This document shows, in pieces, positions 8,335 to 15,433 of a stretch of 64,000 bases of DNA. How positions within the stretch are numbered: position 1 is the stretch's first letter; every line of letters starts with the position of its first letter. Both the position numbers and the translations under genes were made by a program. Source of the stretch: Cesiribacteraceae bacterium YIM B00369 (lineage in GTDB: Bacteria; Bacteroidota; Bacteroidia; Cytophagales; Cyclobacteriaceae); NCBI GenBank assembly GCA_017948555.1, contig JAFMYY010000010.1, forward strand, positions 62,331 through 126,330, given 5' to 3'. A model generated the notes under the pieces. That model was not told the DNA's origin. It did no database searches and saw only the letters and a list, made by a program, of their open reading frames with translations.

Positions 8335-8957
8335 AAAGCAATATGGTTAGGGATAAAATCTTTCACCCGCTGATCGTGCGTAACCACAATAAGTGCGGCA
8401 TTTTCACCGGCAGCCATTTGCTCCAGCAGCCCCAGCACCCGGCTGCTGTTCAGGTCGTCGAGGCTTGAGGTTGGCTCATCGGCAAGCACTACTGCCGGTT
8501 TATTAATAAGCGCCCTTGCAATGGCTATTCGCTGCTGTTCGCCCTGGCTTAGCTGCCGGATTTTTTGTTGTTTTTTGTGCAAAAGTCCCAGGCTGGCCAG
8601 TAAGGAATCTGCACGGCTTTTGTCCTGTGGTAAACCTGCCATATATTGCTGCAACAGAATGTTTTCCTGTACAGTAAGAGAGCTTACGAAATGCATTTGC
8701 TGAAATACAAGCCCGATATTCCTGCCCCGGAACCTGTCTGTCTGCGATGGCTTCATGGCCCTTAATGATTTTTCGCGGATAAATATATCGCCGGATGCAG
8801 GTAAGCGTAAGCCGGCAAGCAGGTGGAGGAGGGTGGTCTTTCCACTGCCGGATGGTCCGGTAATAAGTAACTTTTCCCGGGGGCTGCAGCTGAAGTCAGG
8901 AAAGTAAATAGGTTGCTCTCCCAGGTATTGATAGCAAAGGCCGGATGTTTTAATCAT
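8331..8957 (-). CDS. LolD/MacB-type ABC transporter ATPase
   Basis: 208 residues. Walker A is GPSGSGKTT (~residue 34), the signature is LSQGEQQR (~136), Walker B is VVLADEPTSSLD (~155), and the H-loop is VVTHDQ. Size and sequence match the LolD/MacB/FtsE subfamily, which powers FtsX-like permeases. It is translationally coupled to the downstream permease gene. The true substrate could be lipoprotein, peptide or metal-related. Confidence 0.9.
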   Translation of the reverse strand: MIKTSGLCYQYLGEQPIYFPDFSCSPREKLLITGPSGSGKTTLLHLLAGLRLPASGDIFIREKSLRAMKPSQTDRFRGRNIGLVFQQMHFVSSLTVQENILLQQYMAGLPQDKSRADSLLASLGLLHKKQQKIRQLSQGEQQRIAIARALINKPAVVLADEPTSSLDDLNSSRVLGLLEQMAAGENAALIVVTHDQRVKDFIPNHIAL

Positions 8958-9000
8958 ATTTATATTATAACCGGACTAAAGGTATTAAAGATGAAAATAA

Positions 9001-9030
9001 TAAAAAACCCGTTATCTATTGAGTAACGGG
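9001..9030 (-). terminator. Terminator of the alanine racemase operon
   Basis: On the minus strand the stem CCCGTTA / TAACGGG (9008-9030) is followed by a T run ending TTTTTTA. It lies 36 nt after the alr stop codon. Confidence 0.85.
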
Positions 9031-9065
9031 CTGATAAATTTAAAAAGGAACAATAAAGCAATTTT

Positions 9066-10217
9066 TTACTCCACCACTTCTCTTGTAATGTCAGGTGGAA
9101 TACGGGTGAGGAGCTCATAGTTTAGCTGGTTACTCATTTCGCTGAACGAGGCCACGCTTATTTCCTGCTGGCCCTGTTTGCCTACTAATACCACTTCTTC
9201 CCCTTTCTGAACATCAGGCATTTCATTTACATCAATAATAGCCAGGTTCATATTTACTATTCCTATAACAGGCAGTCGTTGCCCCCTTATGAGCACGCGG
9301 CCGAGGTTACTGAGGGAACGGGCAAATCCGTAGGCATAGCCAACAGGTATGGTAGCAATTACCATATCGCGGGGAGCCTGATAGGAGGTGCCATATCCTA
9401 CAAATTCCCCCATCTTCACATTCTTCACACTCATTATTTCGCTTTTCCAGCGGATTACCCGGCGCAGAGGATCTTTACCGAATTTTTCGCTTTTCCTGAG
9501 CTGGTAAATAAAGGTTTCTTCATTAGGCCAGAAGCCATAGGTCATGATGCCAACCCGGACAAGGTCCATAATGGTTTCCGGAAAGTTAATTGCGGCGGCT
9601 GAACAGGCGGTATGCCGTATGGCAGGTTTCAGGTTGTGGGAGCAGAAGAGCTCATAAAGCTCCCCATATTTTTTTATTTGCTGTTGAACCCTTAAATAAT
9701 TTGCAATGCTTTCGGCACCGGCATAGTGAGTGGTCAGGCCTTTAAATTCGAGGTAATCCTGCTGTTCTTTTAAAATTTCAAATAATTCGGGCAGGCTTTC
9801 TTCTTCAAAACCGGTACGGTTCATGCCTGTTTCAACTTCAATATGGATAATGGCTTTTTTTCCAGTCTTTTTAGCTGTTGCTATGGCAGCATGCAGGCGT
9901 TCCGCCTCGAATATATAAAACTCAATGCCACTTTCAATAGCCCAGGCTAATTCATCATTGTGGATGTACCCCATAATCATGATGGTGCTGTTCCGGGTAA
10001 TGCTGTTTTGTACCTGCCGGGCTTCGGCGGAGCTGAAAACGGAAAAGTGACGCACACCTTCAGCTTCCGACATGCTTACAATCTGTTCAATTCCATGCCC
10101 GTAGGCATTTCCTTTACATACAGTGGAAAGCGTAACAGAATCCGGAAGCCGTTCCCGTATATAATTAAGGTTGTTCCGTAATGCCGATCTGGATAATTGT
10201 ATGTGCGAAGTATTCAA
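9066..10217 (-). CDS. Alanine racemase (stand-alone, Alr-like)
   Basis: 383 residues, a PLP-dependent fold III racemase expected to interconvert L- and D-alanine in the cytoplasm. The PLP lysine lies in CKGNAYGHG (~residue 35), where most Alr proteins have KANAYGHG. The catalytic tyrosine region reads VGYGTSYQA, and the following block is GYAYGFARSLSN rather than GYADGY. Most Bacteroidota also carry a MurF-Alr fusion, so this may be a second racemase, possibly of broader specificity (inference). It is the second gene of an operon with an M20 amidohydrolase (33-nt gap). Confidence 0.88.
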   Translation of the reverse strand: MNTSHIQLSRSALRNNLNYIRERLPDSVTLSTVCKGNAYGHGIEQIVSMSEAEGVRHFSVFSSAEARQVQNSITRNSTIMIMGYIHNDELAWAIESGIEFYIFEAERLHAAIATAKKTGKKAIIHIEVETGMNRTGFEEESLPELFEILKEQQDYLEFKGLTTHYAGAESIANYLRVQQQIKKYGELYELFCSHNLKPAIRHTACSAAAINFPETIMDLVRVGIMTYGFWPNEETFIYQLRKSEKFGKDPLRRVIRWKSEIMSVKNVKMGEFVGYGTSYQAPRDMVIATIPVGYAYGFARSLSNLGRVLIRGQRLPVIGIVNMNLAIIDVNEMPDVQKGEEVVLVGKQGQQEISVASFSEMSNQLNYELLTRIPPDITREVVE

Positions 10218-10249
10218 GAGTTTTAATATTTATGATAAGTGAGCACCAC

Positions 10250-11407
10250 CTAAAAAAGTATTTCACGGATAAGGCTGGTAAACATTTGCAGGCCGGGGGC
10301 AATAATTTCATCAGGGAAATCATAATCCGGATGATGAAGCCCCGGCTGCTTTTCTCCTGCTCCAAGCCCCATAAAGGCAGTCTGGCAGGTTTCCCTGTAC
10401 CAGCCAAAATCCTCTGACCAGCGAAAAGGTTCCGTAAGTTCCCTGATTGAAAGCCCGCTCATGCCTGCGGCTTTACGTACATACGGCCCGGCAATGGAGG
10501 GGTTTACAGTGGCAGGAAATTCTTCCAGATAATTTACATTATAATTAAGCCCCTGGTTCTGGCAATAGTAGCGGATAATCTCTTCAATTTTAAGTGTAAG
10601 CAACTTCATATCATCAGGGTCAAAAGCCCTGAGGGTAGCTCCAAATTCTGCGTAACCCGCAGAGGTGCCAAAGGCTTTTTCTCCCAGGTGGGCAAATATT
10701 GGAGTTACCAGTACCAGTTGCTGCCAGAGGTTTTTATTGGTGGGCAGGGCCTGCATATCCAGCATAATGCGCGCAAGAGATTGCGCGGGATTTACCCCTT
10801 TTTCAGGCTCAGCTGCATGTGAGGTAACGCCATTCATGCGGATCATCATTCCCTTGGATGCAGCACAGAAGGGGCCGTCTTTCCAGAGAACGGTACCCTC
10901 AGGGTAGCCGGGAATATTGTGTAAGCCGAAAAGCCAGTCCGGTTTTATGTCCGGCCACCGGGGGTCATTAATTACGCCATATGCGCCTTCCCCTGTTTCT
11001 TCTGCAGGCTGAAAAAGCAACATTACCTGGCCATAGGGAAGGGGATTGGCGTGGAGCCACATGCCTATACCTGATACGATGGACATATGCCCGTCGTGGC
11101 CGCACTTATGCGAAATGCAGTCCCTGTTGGAGCGGTGAGGCCAGGTGTTGGTTTCCTGAATCGGAAGCGCATCCAGTTCGCAGCGAAAGCCGATTTTTGG
11201 TCCCGGGCGGCCACTGTCATATATAACGGCCATACCATTGCCCCCCAGCTGGTGGATGATCCTGTCCGGCTGTGTTGTTTGCATGAAAGATTCAATGATT
11301 CTGGCAGTTTCGGATTCGTTGCCTGACAAATCCGGCTGGCTGTGCAGCTGGCGGCGGAGATAATAAAGTGCTGAAAGGTCTATATTTTGCAAAAGCGAAT
11401 TGTGCAT
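10250..11407 (-). CDS. M20D-family amidohydrolase / N-acyl-amino-acid hydrolase
   Basis: 385 residues from ATG at 11407; the 17 extra upstream codons are hydrophobic and not conserved-looking. Metal-site motifs of the M20 family are visible: HKCGHDGHM (~residue 90), FQPAEETGEGA (~125), GLHNIPGYPEG (~155), and a late HHPDYDF with a C-terminal His. The family removes acyl groups from amino acids or indole conjugates using two metal ions. It is the first gene of a two-gene operon with alanine racemase, hinting at processing of acylated amino acids or cell-wall-derived material (inference). Confidence 0.88.
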   Translation of the reverse strand: MHNSLLQNIDLSALYYLRRQLHSQPDLSGNESETARIIESFMQTTQPDRIIHQLGGNGMAVIYDSGRPGPKIGFRCELDALPIQETNTWPHRSNRDCISHKCGHDGHMSIVSGIGMWLHANPLPYGQVMLLFQPAEETGEGAYGVINDPRWPDIKPDWLFGLHNIPGYPEGTVLWKDGPFCAASKGMMIRMNGVTSHAAEPEKGVNPAQSLARIMLDMQALPTNKNLWQQLVLVTPIFAHLGEKAFGTSAGYAEFGATLRAFDPDDMKLLTLKIEEIIRYYCQNQGLNYNVNYLEEFPATVNPSIAGPYVRKAAGMSGLSIRELTEPFRWSEDFGWYRETCQTAFMGLGAGEKQPGLHHPDYDFPDEIIAPGLQMFTSLIREILF

Positions 11408-11547
11408 TTGTTCAGTTTCGGTTTCTGGTACTATTAGAATAATTAGAATGAAAGGCAATTGTTCCCTGAAATTGGAAAGGCTAAAGCTACGCCTTAATGG
11501 TAAGAGGAAGAAATTCAGCTCCGTAAAAAGCTAAAAGGGGAAAGGAA

Positions 11548-11579
11548 TTGTATTTTTAATCCTAAAGCCATTAGCTTTG
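11548..11579 (+). promoter_or_regulatory. Promoter abutting the next start codon
   Basis: TTG (11548-11550) and TAGCTTTG (11572-11579) are separated by 21 nt. The ATG at 11584 follows only 4 nt later, which implies a leaderless or nearly leaderless mRNA. Confidence 0.55.
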
Positions 11580-11583
11580 GTAT

Positions 11584-12117
11584 ATGAAACAGAATGAATA
11601 TTCTTCAATTCCCGGGAAGCTTGAGAACCTTAATAATGTTTTCTACCTGATGGTAGGTGTTCCTTTGTTGCTTTTCGGATGGATTTACCTGAACCGCAAA
11701 GTTTTAAAACCCTGGTATTTTTTTGAGGATGATGCTACAGGAGCGGTCTTACATATTATAATTCTTGTTGTTGCCGGTTTTGTGGCTTTTCGTGCCTGGA
11801 GGAAGTACAGGAAAGAACTTTCTTCTCCTGATTTCAGCAGGGCATCGTCTTTCAGGGACAAAGAGCAGATTTTGGCAAAGGTAAATTATTTTATAACAGC
11901 ATCACGGGCGTTTTATGGTTTTCTCACGATAAGTACCCTCATGGTAGTGGCAGGTTTTTACCTCTCTGCAGAAGAGTTTTACATTGGTGCCTATACCATA
12001 CTGCTGGTTATGTATTCTGTTTACAGGCCCACGCTTGACCGTATGATGAAGGAAATGAAATTAAGTAAGGAAGAGAAAGAGCTGTTATTCGAAGCCTGGA
12101 AAAACCCCGCATCCTAA
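11584..12117 (+). CDS. Four-TM membrane protein of unknown function
   Basis: 177 residues that I do not recognise. Four hydrophobic segments are visible at roughly 20-36, 52-70, 105-130 and 132-148, with a basic cytoplasmic-looking loop (RAWRKYRKEL) between the second and third. The C-terminus is charged (KEMKLSKEEKELLFEAWKN). It is monocistronic, between a promoter and a hairpin. Confidence 0.7.
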   Translation: MKQNEYSSIPGKLENLNNVFYLMVGVPLLLFGWIYLNRKVLKPWYFFEDDATGAVLHIIILVVAGFVAFRAWRKYRKELSSPDFSRASSFRDKEQILAKVNYFITASRAFYGFLTISTLMVVAGFYLSAEEFYIGAYTILLVMYSVYRPTLDRMMKEMKLSKEEKELLFEAWKNPAS

Positions 12118-12125
12118 AGAAGGAA

Positions 12126-12165
12126 AGGCTGTTCCGGAATTATTCTGAAACAGCCTCTTCTTTTT
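12126..12165 (+). terminator. Hairpin terminator between convergent genes
   Basis: AGGCTGTT / AACAGCCT arms (12126-12156) with an inner CGGAAT/ATTCTG pairing are followed by CTTCTTTTT. It may serve both converging genes. Confidence 0.65.
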
Positions 12166-12179
12166 ACGGGTCACTTCTC

Positions 12180-13274
12180 TTATAAAGTTATTCCAAAACT
12201 AAGGGCATGCAATTCAGGGCCTCTGCCTGTGTGGAAAAGGTCGTTGAGGTCGTAATTAGCAAACAGGTCCAGTCCCTTAATGCCTACCTGGAAGCGGACG
12301 CCATACCGCCAGTTGTTAAGGTAAAAGCTGTCGTTGTCCTTTTCTTTCCGTGCTTTTCCGTCATCAAATTTATATTTTGCATGGCTTCCTATCCTGTAGC
12401 CGGCATATCCGCCAAGGCCAATCCGGAATGCATCGTCTTTGTAATGCCTGGTGCGTCTCTTGGTGCCATCGGAGTCAGTAGTTCTTTTACTTTTGTAGCG
12501 GAAGTCGAGCATGGGAACCACGTTTACATTAAGGTATGAGGCGGTAAGCTTGCTTTTAAGAGAATAGATGTCATTATCTGCCTGAGTAAAATCAAGGCCA
12601 TCAGGGGTTCTTTCAATCCGGGTGCGGTCATCCTCGAATTTAAAGTTGTACCAGCTTATGCCACCTCCCCATTGTACTGCAACCGGACCGGCAATCCGGG
12701 AGCGGAAGTTTGAGTTTATTCCCACAAACCAGGAACCCCAGGGGCGTACAGTATACTGTTCATTATCTGCGCCCGGGAATTCATTATTTCCGTTCAGGTA
12801 ATTATTCATGCCCAGGTCAAACTCAAAGTGGTGGCTCGTTCTGAACGGGTTCTTTTCCTTTTTGGAAGAATGGTTGAAATGAATTCCCCTTCTTCCTTCG
12901 TTTTCATCTGTGGTGTCAGACTCTGCCTTAAACCAATCCCGGCTGGTGCTGTCCTGTGGAGTATCAACATCCACACTAACCTCTATTTTGTACCTGGTTC
13001 TGTTCTCGTCTGTAATGATCAGTACATGATCAGGATTTTCCAGACTGTCGACTGTTTTGCCAAGGTCAGCAATCATCTGGTTTATATCGTATGCCTGCAG
13101 GCTTTCCAGCTCTTTTTTATCTTTTACCCAGATGATGATTTTTTTGTTTTTACCAATCTGGATCGTAACTGTATCCTCAGGGCTTAAAGCAGGCAAAGTG
13201 GTTTCCGCAAATGCCGGTAAATTCAGGAGGATTAAAAAGGGGAGAGCAATAAAGAAATATAGAATCTTTTTCAT
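12180..13274 (-). CDS. Outer-membrane beta-barrel protein of an ECF sigma operon
   Basis: 364 residues from ATG at 13274 (MKKILYFF), which gives a clean signal peptide ending AFA. An upstream in-frame ATG at 13292 adds six residues. After a ~120-residue soluble region containing an acidic/charged linker, residues ~135-364 alternate hydrophobic and polar and end in aromatic strands (FEFDLGMNNYL... LHALSFGITL), typical of small Bacteroidota barrels. It is the third gene after the sigma factor and probable anti-sigma. Such operons often respond to envelope stress, so this may be the output or signal-sensing partner (inference). Confidence 0.75.
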   Translation of the reverse strand: MKKILYFFIALPFLILLNLPAFAETTLPALSPEDTVTIQIGKNKKIIIWVKDKKELESLQAYDINQMIADLGKTVDSLENPDHVLIITDENRTRYKIEVSVDVDTPQDSTSRDWFKAESDTTDENEGRRGIHFNHSSKKEKNPFRTSHHFEFDLGMNNYLNGNNEFPGADNEQYTVRPWGSWFVGINSNFRSRIAGPVAVQWGGGISWYNFKFEDDRTRIERTPDGLDFTQADNDIYSLKSKLTASYLNVNVVPMLDFRYKSKRTTDSDGTKRRTRHYKDDAFRIGLGGYAGYRIGSHAKYKFDDGKARKEKDNDSFYLNNWRYGVRFQVGIKGLDLFANYDLNDLFHTGRGPELHALSFGITL

Positions 13275-13310
13275 ATAAAGGTTGATTTTCAAAATGAATT
13301 AAGTGAAATT

Positions 13311-14093
13311 TTACCGGCCGGAGCGGAAACTTAGCAGCTCGTTCTTGGCCTCACGGATATCAGCAAGACTAGCGCTGCTGTTTTCTTTTACTTTTTTAAA
13401 GAAGCCCGCCACTGCACGGGGGGAGAAGTCCCTTTCTTCCTGCTCAGAGGCTAAAGGATCATCCGGTGCAGCGGGAAGGTTCCGGTTTATTTCATCTGCT
13501 GCACTGTAACTGATAATTATGTTTTCAGCCTGGTTCTCAGGAGCGGCGGCGATTAATTCCGGCATTTCCACAACGACCTCAGCTGGTTCCGGTACCTGAA
13601 CTGGTTTATTTTCTGCCAGGGGTAGCTTCGGGCTATCTGTGCTGCCGGTAAGAGTGCTTCCACTTTCTTTCTTTTTCTGCTGAACAGAAGCAACAGCCTG
13701 TATGCTTTTTGCTTTTGCAGCAGGGGACTGAGGGAAACTCTTTATCTCTTCTTCCACAGGATTGATTTTCTGCTCCCTTTCCTCTGTTTCAGCAAGGGCT
13801 TTATCACCGGTTTCAATAAGTTCCTGGTCCCTTTGGGCAGGCGCTTCAGGCGGGGTGGCTTTCCGGCTTATGTGAGCATCGGGGGCAATAAAGGTGCTGC
13901 TGTATTCCAAATGAGCCCAAAGCCCAAACAACAGCAAGGCACCGGCGGCGGCTCCTGAAAGAAATACCCACACCTTCTTCTTCTTCTTGTGTTGCAGGCC
14001 CTCTTCCAGCTGCTGCCAGGCCAGGGGAGATGGCTCTGCCCTGTACATTTCCGACTTCTGCCTGAATAAACGGTCTAACTCTTCCTCTTTCAT
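13311..14093 (-). CDS. Probable membrane-bound anti-sigma factor
   Basis: 260 residues. The N-terminal ~37 residues are charged and cytoplasmic (MKEEELDRLFRQKSEMYRAEPSPLAWQQLEEGL), then KKKKK precedes a single TM (~42-62). A ~195-residue Pro/Glu/Ala-rich, low-complexity periplasmic part follows. The start lies 2 nt after the sigma factor stop. Position, topology and the sigma-binding-like N-terminus fit an anti-sigma factor, although no ZAS zinc motif is present. Function is inferred from context. Confidence 0.65.
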   Translation of the reverse strand: MKEEELDRLFRQKSEMYRAEPSPLAWQQLEEGLQHKKKKKVWVFLSGAAAGALLLFGLWAHLEYSSTFIAPDAHISRKATPPEAPAQRDQELIETGDKALAETEEREQKINPVEEEIKSFPQSPAAKAKSIQAVASVQQKKKESGSTLTGSTDSPKLPLAENKPVQVPEPAEVVVEMPELIAAAPENQAENIIISYSAADEINRNLPAAPDDPLASEQEERDFSPRAVAGFFKKVKENSSASLADIREAKNELLSFRSGR

Positions 14094-14095
14094 AG

Positions 14096-14668
14096 CTAAA
14101 TAACCTGGTGCTGTTTTATTTTGTCGTGTTTGGCAATGTATTGCTGCAGCAGGTTTCTTGCCCTGCTCAGCTGAGATTTCGATGTGCTTTCGCTGATCTC
14201 CAGCTTTTCGGCAATTTCTTTGTGCGAAAATCCTTCTATAGCATAAAGGTTAAAAACCGTCCGGTATCCGTCGGGTAAGAGGCGGATCATGGCCATCAGG
14301 TCATCGGCCTGCAGCTGCTGATCTGCTTCTTCATAGCTTATTTCCCTGCCGGCCTCCTCTTCGTCTACCATCATAAAGGCATGTTTTTGCTGCCGGAGGT
14401 ATGAGAGCGATTCGTTTACCATTATCCGGCGCATCCATCCTTCAAAGCTTCCTTCGCCGCTAAACTGGTTTATCTTATCAAAAATCTTCAGGAATCCTCC
14501 TGTCATTACCGATTCAGCCTCACTCCGGTCTTTTATATACCGGAAGCAGATTGCCAGCATTTTTGGGGCCCATAGCCGGTACATTTCTCGCTGAGCCCCT
14601 GGCTCGTTGCGCTTGCAGCCGTTAATGAGTTTTTCCTCCCTGCCGGATTTTCCGATGCTGAATTTCAT
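14096..14668 (-). CDS. ECF-type RNA polymerase sigma factor
   Basis: 190 residues from ATG at 14668 (MKFSIGKSGREEKLINGCKRNEPGAQ); 34 extra upstream codons are not sigma-like. Region 2 (MYRLWAPKMLAICFRYIKDRSEAE ... FLKIFDKINQF) and region 4 (LPDGYRTVFNLYAIEGFSHKEIAEKL) are clear. Unusually, the region 2 segment reads SVMTGGFLKIF where most members have DVLQEGFIKIF. It directs RNA polymerase to its own regulon and probably autoregulates this operon. It is followed by the probable anti-sigma and a barrel protein. Confidence 0.9.
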   Translation of the reverse strand: MKFSIGKSGREEKLINGCKRNEPGAQREMYRLWAPKMLAICFRYIKDRSEAESVMTGGFLKIFDKINQFSGEGSFEGWMRRIMVNESLSYLRQQKHAFMMVDEEEAGREISYEEADQQLQADDLMAMIRLLPDGYRTVFNLYAIEGFSHKEIAEKLEISESTSKSQLSRARNLLQQYIAKHDKIKQHQVI

Positions 14669-14897
14669 TATATTGGTTGAGGTTTCTATATTGAAGATGC
14701 AGTATTTCCGGCAGAGGTTGCACGGGCTTGTAAAATTTTTTCCGGGCGGAGAAAAACCCCGAAGAAACAATAAAAAAAAGCCCTGTCCGCAGCTTTAATT
14801 TAATAAAGTTGCAGGCAAGGCCGTAAAGATCCGGGCTGTACTTTCCTTGTCTTCTTAATTATCCCTTCAGTACATTAGTACGTTGCCACTTCAGCGC

Positions 14898-15356
14898 TTA
14901 ATATGCCGCTTTATAATTTACCTCAATTTTTATCGGGGTAATTTCACCTTCTTTTACTTCCACAGGATTAATGTATCCCTCGCCATCAAATAAATTGGCA
15001 AAAAGACCAGATTCTTCCTTTACAAAAACAGAATAGCGGCCCGCAGGCAAAGAAACAATGAACTGGCCTTCCTCATTGGATTGCACCGTTTCTATAAGTT
15101 TCGTTCTTATATTTTTGAAGAAAGGCCCCTCAGAAGTTGCCTCATCCATAGTTGTTAATTTATAAATGTGGACTTCCCGTTCCACAGGTTCACCTTTAAG
15201 TTTTTTCCGGTTTACGTCGGGGGCATCATTAATGGAAGGCATCATATCACCTTCGAGCCAAAACACCTGGCCCGCAAGGCCTTGTTCCACATTGGAGTTG
15301 CAGCTTTTATTCATGCTGGCCAGCAGCAGAAAAGCTGAAAAGAGCAATAACTTCAT
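14898..15356 (-). CDS. Small secreted or lipoprotein with carboxypeptidase-regulatory-like fold
   Basis: 152 residues. A signal peptide precedes a Cys at residue 19 (MNKSCNSN), a poor but possible lipobox. The body has the transthyretin-like pattern EGQFIVSLPAGRYSVFVKEESG typical of CarboxypepD-regulatory-like domains. No enzymatic motif is visible. It stands alone between the ECF operon and the PspC gene. Confidence 0.65.
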   Translation of the reverse strand: MKLLLFSAFLLLASMNKSCNSNVEQGLAGQVFWLEGDMMPSINDAPDVNRKKLKGEPVEREVHIYKLTTMDEATSEGPFFKNIRTKLIETVQSNEEGQFIVSLPAGRYSVFVKEESGLFANLFDGEGYINPVEVKEGEITPIKIEVNYKAAY

Positions 15357-15433
15357 GTTTATAAATTTTTCCTATCAAAACGGCCAGGCAGCTGCTTTGT
15401 TGTAAATAAGCAGGAATGGAAAGCCGGAGATTA

